In this document: piece after piece, positions 8,808-15,127 of the stretch
Layout of the letters: each line of letters opens with the position of its first letter
Numbering within the stretch: the stretch's first letter is position 1
NCBI GenBank assembly: GCA_002501065.1
Contig: DLRK01000186.1
Span: 1 to 15,127 of the forward strand
Reading direction: 5' to 3'
DNA length: 15,127 bases
Source: Akkermansiaceae bacterium UBA7890
GTDB taxonomy: Bacteria > Verrucomicrobiota > Verrucomicrobiia > Verrucomicrobiales > Akkermansiaceae
Program-made: the position numbers and the translations under genes
The notes under the pieces: model-generated
Seen by the model: the letters and a program-made list of their open reading frames with translations, nothing else
What the model was told of the DNA's origin: nothing
The model's database searches: none

Positions 8808-10670
8808 ATGCGTGCCGTCGATTTCTTCCTCATTCTCTTCCTGCTCGCCGCTGCGGTGAGTTGCGATTCGGAGGACCGGGCGCAGGCCACCAACGAATCC
8901 TCCGCGGAGAGCGAGAAACCGAAGCCCCCTGCAGCCGTCCCCACCCGGAACGCAGAGATTCCCTTCGCCCCCATCGGACTGGTCGATCAGACCCTCCACC
9001 GGGAACCCTCCAGAGATGCCTGGCAGGGGGAGGTCTTCAATGACCTGGCCTCGGCCCAGCTCAAGGCCCTGGGAAAAATCCTGGTCCACCCCGCGAAGCT
9101 CTCCCTGGAAAATCTGCAAAAGCTGATTCACAGGGATTTTCGTCCTTCCGAACTTCGGCCAGGGGGGTTGGTGGTGGTCCACCAGGACGCCGCCTTTGTG
9201 GTGAAACGCCCCGCCGCGGACCAGCGTCCCCGTGCCCGACCCTTCCTTGAAGGGATCCGCCAACTGGTCACCCCTTTTGCAGAAGCCCGCGAGCTACGCA
9301 CCGAGTTCAAGATCTACTCGGTTGCTCTCGATGCAGGAGAACCGGTGAGCAACTCCTGGTTTCAGATCAGTGGTCGAACGCCCGGAGGCACCCTGACCAT
9401 GCGCGCCAAGTGGCGTTGCCACTGGAACTGGCCGTCGCCGGATGAGCCTCCCACCCTGAAAGCGATCGCAATCTCGGAATTCGAGCAGACCGAAAGCCTG
9501 GGCGGACCGCTCCTTAGCGACGTTACCAAGACGGTCTTCCGGGGCCTTCCCGAATTTCCGAAGCAATTCAATCACGGGATGGACTACTGGGCCTCCCGGC
9601 TTGAATCCCGTTATGGAATCGGTCTCTCCGGCTGGCATGGGCTGGCAGTGGGCGACGTGAATGGGGACGGCCTGGACGATCTCTATGTTTGCGAACCGGG
9701 AGGGCTTCCCAATCGCCTCTACATCTCGAGACCGGATGGCACCGTCATCGACGCCTCCGCCCTCTCGGGCACCGACTTTCGGCTGCAGACCCAGTGCGCT
9801 CTTTTCCTCGACCTCGACAACGATGGTGACCAGGACCTCACCCTCGCCACCACTCTGGGCGTGATCTTCATGGAGAACGACGGCCGAGGGGGGTTTGTGG
9901 TGAAGGGGAGCAAGCTCATACCGGAAGCAGCCCCCCTGGGATTGGCCGCGGCCGACTTCGATCTTGATGGCGATCTCGATCTCTATGTCGGGTGCTATTC
10001 CCTCCGGCGGTCCAACGAGGAAGAGGGACAGATCCTGGGGCGTCCCATCCCCTATCACGATGCCAACAATGGCGGGCGCAACGTCCTCTTCCGTAACGAT
10101 CGCAGCTGGCGATTCACCGACGCCACTCGTGAACTCGGACTCGACCAGAACAACCGCCGCTTCACCCTGGCTGCCTCCTGGGATGACTACGATGACGATG
10201 GCGACCCGGATCTCTACGTCGCCAATGACTACGGCCGAAACAACCTCTACCGCAACGACCGTGACGGGAATGGTGATTCGAAATTCGTCGATGTGGCCAA
10301 AAAGGCCGGAGTGGAAGACATCTCGGCTGGCATGTCCGTGACCTGGGGCGATGCCGACGGCGATGGCGACCGCGATCTCTACGTGAGCAACATGTGGTCC
10401 AGCGCCGGCAATCGCGTGGCCTACCAGCGTAATTTCCAGACTGAGGCCGGAGAGACCGCCCGCGAGGAGTTTCAGCGTCACGCCCGCGGCAATTCGCTTT
10501 TCCTCAACAAGGGCGACGGAACTTTCGCCGATGCCAGTCTCACGGCGGGAGTGGCGATGGGCCGCTGGGCCTGGGGCTCCCTCTTCGCCGACCTGAACAA
10601 CGACGGGCGCAACGACCTCCTGGTGGCCAACGGGTTCATCACCCAGCCTGACGACACAGGCGACTTGTGA
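8808..10670 (+). CDS. 5' part up to the UGA: lipoprotein signal, unnamed N-terminal domain, FG-GAP propeller
   Basis: This is what a conventional gene finder would call: 620 residues ending ...TGDL. After the lipid-anchored Cys 19 comes a Ser/Glu/Pro-rich linker (20-50), then a region of about 180 residues (55-235) that I do not recognise. It contains LENLQKLIHRDFRPSELRPG and a beta-rich stretch (FQISGRTPGGTLTMRAKWRC) that could be an NTF2-like fold, though this is only a guess. FG-GAP/VCBS calcium loops follow from about 275: VGDVNGDGLDDLYV, LDLDNDGDQDLTL, ADFDLDGDLDLYVG, DYDDDGDPDLYVAN, GDADGDGDRDLYVSN and ADLNNDGRNDLLVAN. If translation stopped here, the propeller would lack its last blade and the ASPIC domain, so a stand-alone product would probably be unstable. 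Confidence 0.85.
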   Translation: MRAVDFFLILFLLAAAVSCDSEDRAQATNESSAESEKPKPPAAVPTRNAEIPFAPIGLVDQTLHREPSRDAWQGEVFNDLASAQLKALGKILVHPAKLSLENLQKLIHRDFRPSELRPGGLVVVHQDAAFVVKRPAADQRPRARPFLEGIRQLVTPFAEARELRTEFKIYSVALDAGEPVSNSWFQISGRTPGGTLTMRAKWRCHWNWPSPDEPPTLKAIAISEFEQTESLGGPLLSDVTKTVFRGLPEFPKQFNHGMDYWASRLESRYGIGLSGWHGLAVGDVNGDGLDDLYVCEPGGLPNRLYISRPDGTVIDASALSGTDFRLQTQCALFLDLDNDGDQDLTLATTLGVIFMENDGRGGFVVKGSKLIPEAAPLGLAAADFDLDGDLDLYVGCYSLRRSNEEEGQILGRPIPYHDANNGGRNVLFRNDRSWRFTDATRELGLDQNNRRFTLAASWDDYDDDGDPDLYVANDYGRNNLYRNDRDGNGDSKFVDVAKKAGVEDISAGMSVTWGDADGDGDRDLYVSNMWSSAGNRVAYQRNFQTEAGETAREEFQRHARGNSLFLNKGDGTFADASLTAGVAMGRWAWGSLFADLNNDGRNDLLVANGFITQPDDTGDL

Positions 10671-12752
10671 AGTTTCTACTGGCGTCAGGTCGTGGCGCAG
10701 TCTCCCCTCGATGCTGTTTCGCCCATCGATATTTCGGGCTATCTCCAGAACTGGAGTGCCCTCTCCGCCATGATCGGCCGGGGGCGTTCCTTCAGCGGCT
10801 TCGAACGCCACTGCTGTTTCCTGAATACAGGTCCGTCCTCCGGCAACGAATTGGGCCGCTTCGCCGATATCTCGGCCGCCAGTGGATTCGATCTCATCGA
10901 TGACGGTCGTGCCCTCGCCCGGGTCGACTGGGACCGCGACGGTGATCTCGATTTCTGGCTCACCAACCGGGGTGCTCCCCGGCTGCGGCTCCTCAAGAAT
11001 AACCTCACCAGATCCGCAAACTCCTCCTGGCTCACGATCAGCCTGCAGGGAAGGACCTGCAATCGAGATGCCATCGGCGCGGTGCTCGAATTCACTATTG
11101 CTGGCCGCAAGCAGACCCGCGTCCTACGAGCCGGGGAGGGATTTCAAAGCCAGTCTTCAAAGCGGATCCATTTCGGGCTGGGTGCCCTTCCCAGGGGGGA
11201 GAAGGGTCAGCTCACCGTCCACTGGCCCGGGAGCGGAATCGAAACCATCCGGGACCTCCTCCCGGGCAATCACTATCACCTGAAACAGGGATCGCCCCCG
11301 AGGCCGGACGCCTCTTCCCCGCCGGATCTCGTTGCAGGATCATTCCCCGCCTCCGCGCCAACAGAGCAAGCTCGCGTCGTTCTCACCCAGCGGGTTCCCA
11401 CTCCAGTTCTCGGATACGTCGACTTCTCCGGTGCGCTGCAGAAATACGATCCCAGCGACACCGGTGGAAGGCCCACCCTGATCAATCTCTGGGCCAGTTG
11501 GTGCACGCCCTGTGTCGCCGAACTGGAAGACTTTTCCGATCACCATGCTTCTCTCAAGGCGAAGAATCTGCGGACGCTCGCGCTCACCATCGAGGCCGTC
11601 AGCGATGACGGAAGCAAACCCGATCTCGGCGATGCCAAGAAGCTGGTCAGGAAGTCGAAGTTCCCTTTCCAGGTTGGAGTGACAGACGCCAACGGCCTTC
11701 GTCTCCTCACCGTCCTCCACAGCAAGATCTTTTCCCGGGAACGTCCGCTCCCCCTTCCCACCAGCTTCCTCGTCGACAAGCATGGACAACTCGCCGTCAT
11801 CTACCGCGGGCCGGTCAAACTGGCGCAGCTTCTCTCCGACCTCGACCTGCTCGAAGCTGCCCCCGTGGTCGTTTTCAAGGCTGCCTTTCCGTTTCCCTCC
11901 AGCGACGACCTCGATCTCTTCCCGCTGGGCGAACTTGATTTTGCCAGGGCCTATCAGGACGGAGGCGACCTTGAAGGCGCCCGCCGGCATGCCCACCGGG
12001 CCATCGCGGCCGAACCAACGAATAATCCCGTCCTGGACGACGCCAACCGTGCCCGCGCCTGGTACTTCCTCGGCAGCCTGGAGCAGAGTACCCGCCAATG
12101 GGTCGCTGCCGCCGAAGCCTTTGGCAAGTCGGTGGAGCACGCCCCCACCCAACCCCTCCTCAAGGTCGCTCACGGCGCCGTCCTCTGGCAAAGCGGAGCA
12201 AGAGAAGCGGCCCGGAAGGCCTTCGCTGAGGCTGCCCGGGCCAAAGCCAATGACATCAATCTCCTCAATGCCCTGGGTAAGGCACACCTTCAGATCGAAC
12301 AGCCTGGAGAGGCCGTAATTTACCTGCAGCAGGCTCAGGCCCTCGCTCCGGAAAACCTCACTATCGCGCTCACCCTGGCCCTCGCGCACGAAAAAGCCGG
12401 GAACCCCTCCGCCGCCGTGGCCGAGTACCGCCGCCGCCTGCAATCCCATCCCGATTCGGCCAACATCAAGAACAACTTGGCTTACCTCCTCGCCACTTGC
12501 TCCGACCCTGCCGTGCGCGATCCCGAGGAAGCCCTCGCCCTCGCCACCCAGGCCAATGCCGCAGCCAATTCGAGCAACCCCGGACTCCTCGACACCCTGG
12601 CCACCGCCCAGGCCGAAACGGGAGCACTCTCCGAAGCGCTCACTTCCCTCCAGCGGGCGATCAAGCTCGCCCAGGAAACGGGAAAGACCAGATTAGCTCA
12701 GGAGCTTCGCAAAAAGCGTGGCGATTATGCCACCCGACAGAATGCCCCGTGA
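8808..12752 (+). CDS. Candidate selenoprotein lipoprotein: FG-GAP, ASPIC/UnbV, TlpA-like thioredoxin and TPR, with in-frame UGA
   Basis: Read through the TGA at 10668-10670, this is one frame of 1314 residues with residue 621 as the recoded position. The ATG at 8808 starts a lipoprotein signal (lipobox AAVSC, lipidated Cys 19). The two sides of the TGA join without a frame change in the expected sequence (TGDL-U-SFYWRQVVAQSP). From memory, related FG-GAP proteins carry a small residue in a DLxSFFWRQVV motif here. Three observations favour recoding over a pseudogene: no other disruption in 1314 codons, a SECIS-like hairpin at the right distance, and a downstream half that is complete (ASPIC, thioredoxin, TPR) yet has no signal peptide or ribosome-binding site. 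TGA ends this gene (12750-12752) and the CotH-type gene, so it is not a sense codon throughout. The thioredoxin CxxC and the Sec suggest a periplasmic or surface redox protein. A recent nonsense mutation (one base from TCA Ser, TGC or TGT Cys, or TGG Trp) or a sequence error remains possible. Confidence 0.75.
10668..10670 (+). other. In-frame UGA, candidate selenocysteine codon (residue 621)
   Basis: TGA lies between GACTTG (Asp-Leu) and AGTTTCTACTGG (Ser-Phe-Tyr-Trp) in an otherwise uninterrupted frame. It sits in an insert of about 60 residues between two propeller blades. The paralogous SCO/ASPIC protein lacks this insert: there the matching blade runs straight from FIASSMNFPF to NSLLLNDGG. 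Two genes in the window end in TGA, so local context must separate sense from stop reading. Confidence 0.7.
10678..10701 (+). promoter_or_regulatory. SECIS-like hairpin just downstream of the UGA
   Basis: Pairs by eye: 10678-10681 with 10698-10701 (4 bp), a bulged G at 10682, then 10683-10687 with 10693-10697 (5 bp including one G-U), closed by the loop GGUCG at 10688-10692. The loop starts 17 nt after the UGA. Known bacterial SECIS elements have an upper stem with a small apical loop carrying G in its first two positions, about 16-37 nt from the UGA; E. coli fdhF has loop GGUC at 18 nt and a bulged base in the 5' arm. Here the bulge is G rather than U. The hairpin lies within protein-coding sequence, so part of the pairing could be coincidental. 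Confidence 0.65.
10692..12752 (+). CDS. 3' part beyond the UGA: last FG-GAP blade, ASPIC/UnbV, TlpA-like thioredoxin, TPR
   Basis: This is the section a gene finder would call from the GTG at 10692, but that codon lies in the SECIS-like hairpin and has no Shine-Dalgarno, so an independent start is unlikely; the coding sequence runs continuously from 10671. In whole-protein numbering: a 60-residue insert after the Sec (to about 675) with an unusual vicinal pair C669-C670 (FERHCCFLN); a final FG-GAP loop (DWDRDGDLDFWL); ASPIC/UnbV at about 757-820 (DAIGAVLEF, HFGLGALPRG, VHWPGSG); a TlpA/ResA-like thioredoxin domain at about 866-1018, with WASWCTPC giving C899 and C902 and the cis-Pro-type PTSFLVD near 984; then TPR-like helices at about 1043-1308 (ARAWYFLGSLEQSTRQWVAA, LLNALGKAHLQIEQPGEAV, NIKNNLAYLLATC). 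TlpA-type domains reduce or isomerise disulfides outside the cytoplasm, which fits only if this part is exported with the upstream lipoprotein signal. Stop is TGA. Confidence 0.85.
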   Translation: MAQSPLDAVSPIDISGYLQNWSALSAMIGRGRSFSGFERHCCFLNTGPSSGNELGRFADISAASGFDLIDDGRALARVDWDRDGDLDFWLTNRGAPRLRLLKNNLTRSANSSWLTISLQGRTCNRDAIGAVLEFTIAGRKQTRVLRAGEGFQSQSSKRIHFGLGALPRGEKGQLTVHWPGSGIETIRDLLPGNHYHLKQGSPPRPDASSPPDLVAGSFPASAPTEQARVVLTQRVPTPVLGYVDFSGALQKYDPSDTGGRPTLINLWASWCTPCVAELEDFSDHHASLKAKNLRTLALTIEAVSDDGSKPDLGDAKKLVRKSKFPFQVGVTDANGLRLLTVLHSKIFSRERPLPLPTSFLVDKHGQLAVIYRGPVKLAQLLSDLDLLEAAPVVVFKAAFPFPSSDDLDLFPLGELDFARAYQDGGDLEGARRHAHRAIAAEPTNNPVLDDANRARAWYFLGSLEQSTRQWVAAAEAFGKSVEHAPTQPLLKVAHGAVLWQSGAREAARKAFAEAARAKANDINLLNALGKAHLQIEQPGEAVIYLQQAQALAPENLTIALTLALAHEKAGNPSAAVAEYRRRLQSHPDSANIKNNLAYLLATCSDPAVRDPEEALALATQANAAANSSNPGLLDTLATAQAETGALSEALTSLQRAIKLAQETGKTRLAQELRKKRGDYATRQNAP

Positions 12753-12875
12753 CCATTCACTGCCCGGAAATGATCGAAATCCTAAGACATCCAAATCATC
12801 CGGAGAACTTACTGGGAATTCCCTTTACGCCGATCGATGAAATTTCGTCCTATCGGGGGAACCACTAAAAATCCC
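12753..12875 (+). other. Intergenic gap before the TSP3-repeat protein gene
   Basis: These 123 bp show no terminator hairpin and no clear promoter, so the downstream gene could be co-transcribed with the candidate selenoprotein gene. An in-frame ATG at 12837 would lengthen the next protein by 13 residues. A G-rich patch (GGGGGA, near 12855-12860) lies about 15 nt before the preferred ATG at 12876, too far to be a good Shine-Dalgarno. Confidence 0.5.
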
Positions 12876-15127
12876 ATGAGAAAACCCATTCTCGATATTG
12901 GCATAACCGCAATTGCGCTCTTCCTCAGTGTGCAGAATCTCACGGCCTTCAATGTCATCGAAGGCACGGTGACAGAGATTGCCGGTCCCGATGACCTCCT
13001 TTTGGATCCCGGGTCAGCGGTCATCGCCATCGATAGTTTCGGAAATGCGGACACGGACGTCAACGGGGTCACCTTCTTCACCGACCGCGTGGGTCTCGGT
13101 GCAGCCGTGATCGCCGAAGGAGCGGTCGAGAGCGATGGGGTCACGGTCACCACCAGCGTTTTCAACCAGATTGACAACTGGGCCGGTGGGCCGACTTTCA
13201 CCGGTGGCACTCCTGGATCGGCAGCCAACCTCAGCGAAGTCTTGCGGGATATTCGATGGGCCAATGCCGGCGCCAACCAGGCGATTAATATTCAAATTGC
13301 CGGGCTCACTGCCGGAAACAAGTACAGCGTTCAACTCCTCTTCAACGAGGGTGCCGATCGCGACCGCCGCTGGGACATCGCGGTTAATGGTGCGCTGGTG
13401 GTCGACGATTTTGGTTCCGAGGGCGGCGATAGCGTCTGGTCCCCTGCCAACAGCTTCGCCTACGCAGGTGAGTTCGATGCTTCTCTTGCCGGCACCATCG
13501 ACGTCGTCATGGGTCGCGAACCGTTTTCGGCCGATCCCAATAATACGGCCTCCCTTGGTGCCGACAACAACGCCATCCTGCAGGGAATCATCGTCCACAG
13601 TTCCTGCCCGCCCACCGCCGCCGAAGACATCCTGCTCGCCTATGTCGATGCGGACGGGGGGGTCCCACCCGGGGCGGCCATCGGCGAGCAGGTGGCCACC
13701 CTGAGTTCAGTGGACTGCAATGGCGGATCCCACACCTATGCCCTGGTGGCGGGTGCGGGGGACAACGATAATAGCAAATTCACCATCGCTGGAGACCAGT
13801 TGAAGGCCAATGCCGATCTCTCCGGAGAAGTGGGTAACAGCCTCTCGATCCTGGTGGAGAGCACTGACGACACTGCCATGACCTTCGCCAAGCAACTCGA
13901 CATCCTCGTCCTCGGCGATACCGACGGCGACACCCTGGTGGACTCCTGGGAACTCAGCCCGAACTGGACCAATCCGGTCGCGGGGCTCAGTGATCTCACC
14001 GGACTCCTGAACGGACCGGGAGCGGGAGCGGGCACCGGCGACTTCGATGGGGACGGCTCGTCCGACTCCGAGGAGGAGGAGAACGGTACCGATCCCACCA
14101 ATTCCGACTCCGATGGCGACGGACTCCTCGACGGAGCAGAGACAAATACGGGGACCTTTGTAGACGCCAACAACACTGGCACGGACCCCCTCAACACCGA
14201 CACCGACGGTGACACTGTCAGCGACGGCGATGAGGTCACCGGTGCCAACGGCTTCAACGTCGCTACCGATCCGCACAACCAGGACAGCGACGGCGACGGC
14301 CTCAACGATGGCGAGGAAACCACCGAAGGAGCGGACGGATTCATTACCAATCCGGCGGACCGCGACACCGATGGGGATCAGCTTCAGGATGCCAGCGATT
14401 CCCACCCCACCGATCCCACGCTCCCCGAGAAAGGCGATTTCTTCGCAATCGAATACTTCGGACCCGATGACCTCTTTGTCTCGGGCGATTCCGATCTCGA
14501 TCCCGGCAAGGTTGTCATTGCAGTCAACATCTTCGGCAACAACGACTCCGATGTGAACGGTGTGACCTTCTTCACCGACCGCTCCGGCCTCGGTGCCGCG
14601 GTCACCAATGAAGGAGTGGTCACCTCGGACGGCGTGACCGTGACTTCCAGTTCGACCCACACCATCGACGGTTGGAGTCTTCCCGCGCCCAGCTTCACCG
14701 GCGGCACCCCCGGCTCCGCGAGCAATTTGAGCGAAATCATGGCCGACATCAGATGGTCGGCAGCCCCCAATCCCCTTCCTGTCGACATCGATGGTCTCGA
14801 ACCCGGCCAGGAGTACATCGTCGATCTGCTGACTTACGAGGGCGCGAATCGCACCCGCTTCTGGGACATCAGTGTCAATGGGATCCTGGAATTCGACAAC
14901 TACTCGTCCGAGGGCGACACCAACCTCGGCCATACCTGGGGCCCCGACAAGGCGCATGGACTTCGCGGAACAGTGAAGGCCACCCCGCAGGGCAGCATCA
15001 ACATCATCATGCAGCAGGAACTTGGTGGTGATCCGCCCTTGCCGAACGACAACAACCCCATCCTCCAGGCCGTGATCGTCAGAAAGGGTGGACCGGCATT
15101 GAAGGACCGAATGTGGGTTGAGCGCGA
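12876..15127 (+). CDS. Large exported protein with two copies of the unnamed domain around cadherin-like and TSP3-like calcium repeats (3' end outside window)
   Basis: The frame is open from 12876 to the window edge: 750 complete codons and no stop. The ATG at 12876 gives a compact signal peptide (MRKPILDIGITAIALFLSVQ, cleavage near LTA-F25); the in-frame ATG at 12837 is an alternative that gives a longer N-terminus. Residues 26-240 are a first copy of the unnamed domain (GPDDLLLDPGSAVIAIDSFG, LLFNEGADRDRRWDIAVNG, DNNAILQG). Residues about 245-346 are cadherin-like (TYALVAGAGDNDNSKFTI). Residues about 347-517 carry Asp-rich TSP3-like calcium repeats. Residues about 520-736 are a second copy of the unnamed domain (GPDDLFVSGDSDLDPG, YEGANRTRFWDISVNG, DNNPILQAV). 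The first copy is closest to the PEP-CTERM gene, with identical stretches of 20-23 nt; the second copy resembles the CotH-type protein's N-terminus more (THTIDGW, APNP, NNPILQA). A C-terminal anchor or catalytic domain may lie beyond the window. Probably a calcium-stabilised surface or secreted adhesin or binding protein (inference). Confidence 0.9.
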   Translation, partial: MRKPILDIGITAIALFLSVQNLTAFNVIEGTVTEIAGPDDLLLDPGSAVIAIDSFGNADTDVNGVTFFTDRVGLGAAVIAEGAVESDGVTVTTSVFNQIDNWAGGPTFTGGTPGSAANLSEVLRDIRWANAGANQAINIQIAGLTAGNKYSVQLLFNEGADRDRRWDIAVNGALVVDDFGSEGGDSVWSPANSFAYAGEFDASLAGTIDVVMGREPFSADPNNTASLGADNNAILQGIIVHSSCPPTAAEDILLAYVDADGGVPPGAAIGEQVATLSSVDCNGGSHTYALVAGAGDNDNSKFTIAGDQLKANADLSGEVGNSLSILVESTDDTAMTFAKQLDILVLGDTDGDTLVDSWELSPNWTNPVAGLSDLTGLLNGPGAGAGTGDFDGDGSSDSEEEENGTDPTNSDSDGDGLLDGAETNTGTFVDANNTGTDPLNTDTDGDTVSDGDEVTGANGFNVATDPHNQDSDGDGLNDGEETTEGADGFITNPADRDTDGDQLQDASDSHPTDPTLPEKGDFFAIEYFGPDDLFVSGDSDLDPGKVVIAVNIFGNNDSDVNGVTFFTDRSGLGAAVTNEGVVTSDGVTVTSSSTHTIDGWSLPAPSFTGGTPGSASNLSEIMADIRWSAAPNPLPVDIDGLEPGQEYIVDLLTYEGANRTRFWDISVNGILEFDNYSSEGDTNLGHTWGPDKAHGLRGTVKATPQGSINIIMQQELGGDPPLPNDNNPILQAVIVRKGGPALKDRMWVER
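12951..13595 (+). repeat. First copy of the unnamed domain in the last protein
   Basis: Residues about 26-240 of the last protein, directly after the signal peptide. It matches the PEP-CTERM protein along its whole length, including NQIDNW, the DIRWAN motif, the MGREPFSADPNNTA segment (LGREPLPGDPNNTA there) and NNAILQG. Confidence 0.87.
14037..14426 (+). repeat. TSP3-like calcium-binding repeat array
   Basis: Residues about 388-517 of the last protein contain five Asp-rich loops of the type DxDGDGxxDxxE: FDGDGSSDSEEEENGTDP, DSDGDGLLDGAET, DTDGDTVSDGDEV, DSDGDGLNDGEET and DTDGDQLQDASDS, separated by NGTDP- or TNPAD-like spacers. Such thrombospondin type-3-like arrays bind calcium and often link domains in bacterial surface proteins. 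The DNA repeats are only approximate, so this is a protein repeat rather than a recent tandem duplication. Confidence 0.9.
14433..15083 (+). repeat. Second copy of the unnamed domain in the last protein
   Basis: Residues about 520-736, directly after the TSP3-like array. It keeps the GPDDL, IFGNNDSDVNGVTFFTD, TIDGW, IMADIRW, YEGANR-WDISVNG and NNPILQAVIV motifs. The segment TDRSGLGAAV is close to TDRVGLGAAV of the first copy, whereas the end (MQQELGG...DNNPILQA) is like the CotH-type protein, so it is intermediate between the two types. Confidence 0.85.

Noticed and set aside
10668..10670. Genetic code in which TGA means Trp
   Set aside because: TGA is the natural stop of the CotH-type gene (121-123) and of this gene (12750-12752), and Trp is encoded by TGG throughout.
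10660..10700. Frameshift between the two halves
   Set aside because: Both halves are in the same frame and the motif reads correctly with a single codon replaced; no insertion or deletion is needed.
10692..12752. Independent cytoplasmic gene starting at GTG 10692
   Set aside because: Its sequence continues the upstream frame and motif, the GTG has no ribosome-binding site and lies inside the hairpin, and a TlpA-like domain without export signal would be out of place.

Overview
The window looks like a secreted/envelope-protein locus from a GC-rich member of the Planctomycetes-Verrucomicrobia-Chlamydiae group, most likely a Verrucomicrobiota bacterium. This rests on protein style (inference): a PEP-CTERM tail ending in RRRR, a very large CotH/lamin-tail/chitobiase-C mosaic protein, FG-GAP/ASPIC-UnbV proteins, TSP3-like calcium repeats, and no recognisable Shine-Dalgarno at any proposed start. 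All genes are predicted to be exported. I see no RNA genes, insertion sequences, CRISPR arrays or phage genes, and no coding-free stretch longer than 300 bases.

Layout. Two genes run leftward from about 7.74 kb: a lipoprotein fusing an SCO1/SenC copper-thioredoxin domain to FG-GAP repeats and an ASPIC/UnbV domain (5246-7744), then a 1663-residue CotH-type mosaic protein (121-5112). A 150-bp divergent region separates them from rightward genes: a PEP-CTERM protein (7895-8671) followed by a strong intrinsic terminator (8695-8728); a lipoprotein with FG-GAP, ASPIC/UnbV, TlpA-like thioredoxin and TPR parts (8808-12752); and a large protein (12876 to the right edge, incomplete) with TSP3-like repeats.

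The most important observation is in 8808-12752. The frame is broken only by an in-frame TGA at 10668-10670, after ...TGDL and before SFYWRQVVAQSP. The same frame then continues for 693 codons with the family's expected sequence. The 3' part has no export signal of its own, and TGA is the normal stop of this gene and of the CotH-type gene. Eight bases past the TGA is a hairpin (10678-10701) with a bulged G, a 5-bp upper stem and a GGUCG loop starting 17 nt after the TGA, closely resembling bacterial SECIS elements such as that of fdhF. I therefore read it as one candidate selenoprotein of 1314 residues (Sec at 621), with a nonsense mutation or sequencing error as the alternative.

A second theme is a roughly 200-residue domain that I cannot name, present four times in three exported proteins (N-terminus of the CotH protein, the whole PEP-CTERM protein, twice in the last protein). 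Two redox/ASPIC lipoproteins sit among these, suggesting an envelope or extracellular system in which redox-active beta-propeller proteins and calcium/carbohydrate-adhesion-like proteins are encoded together; the joint role is inference.
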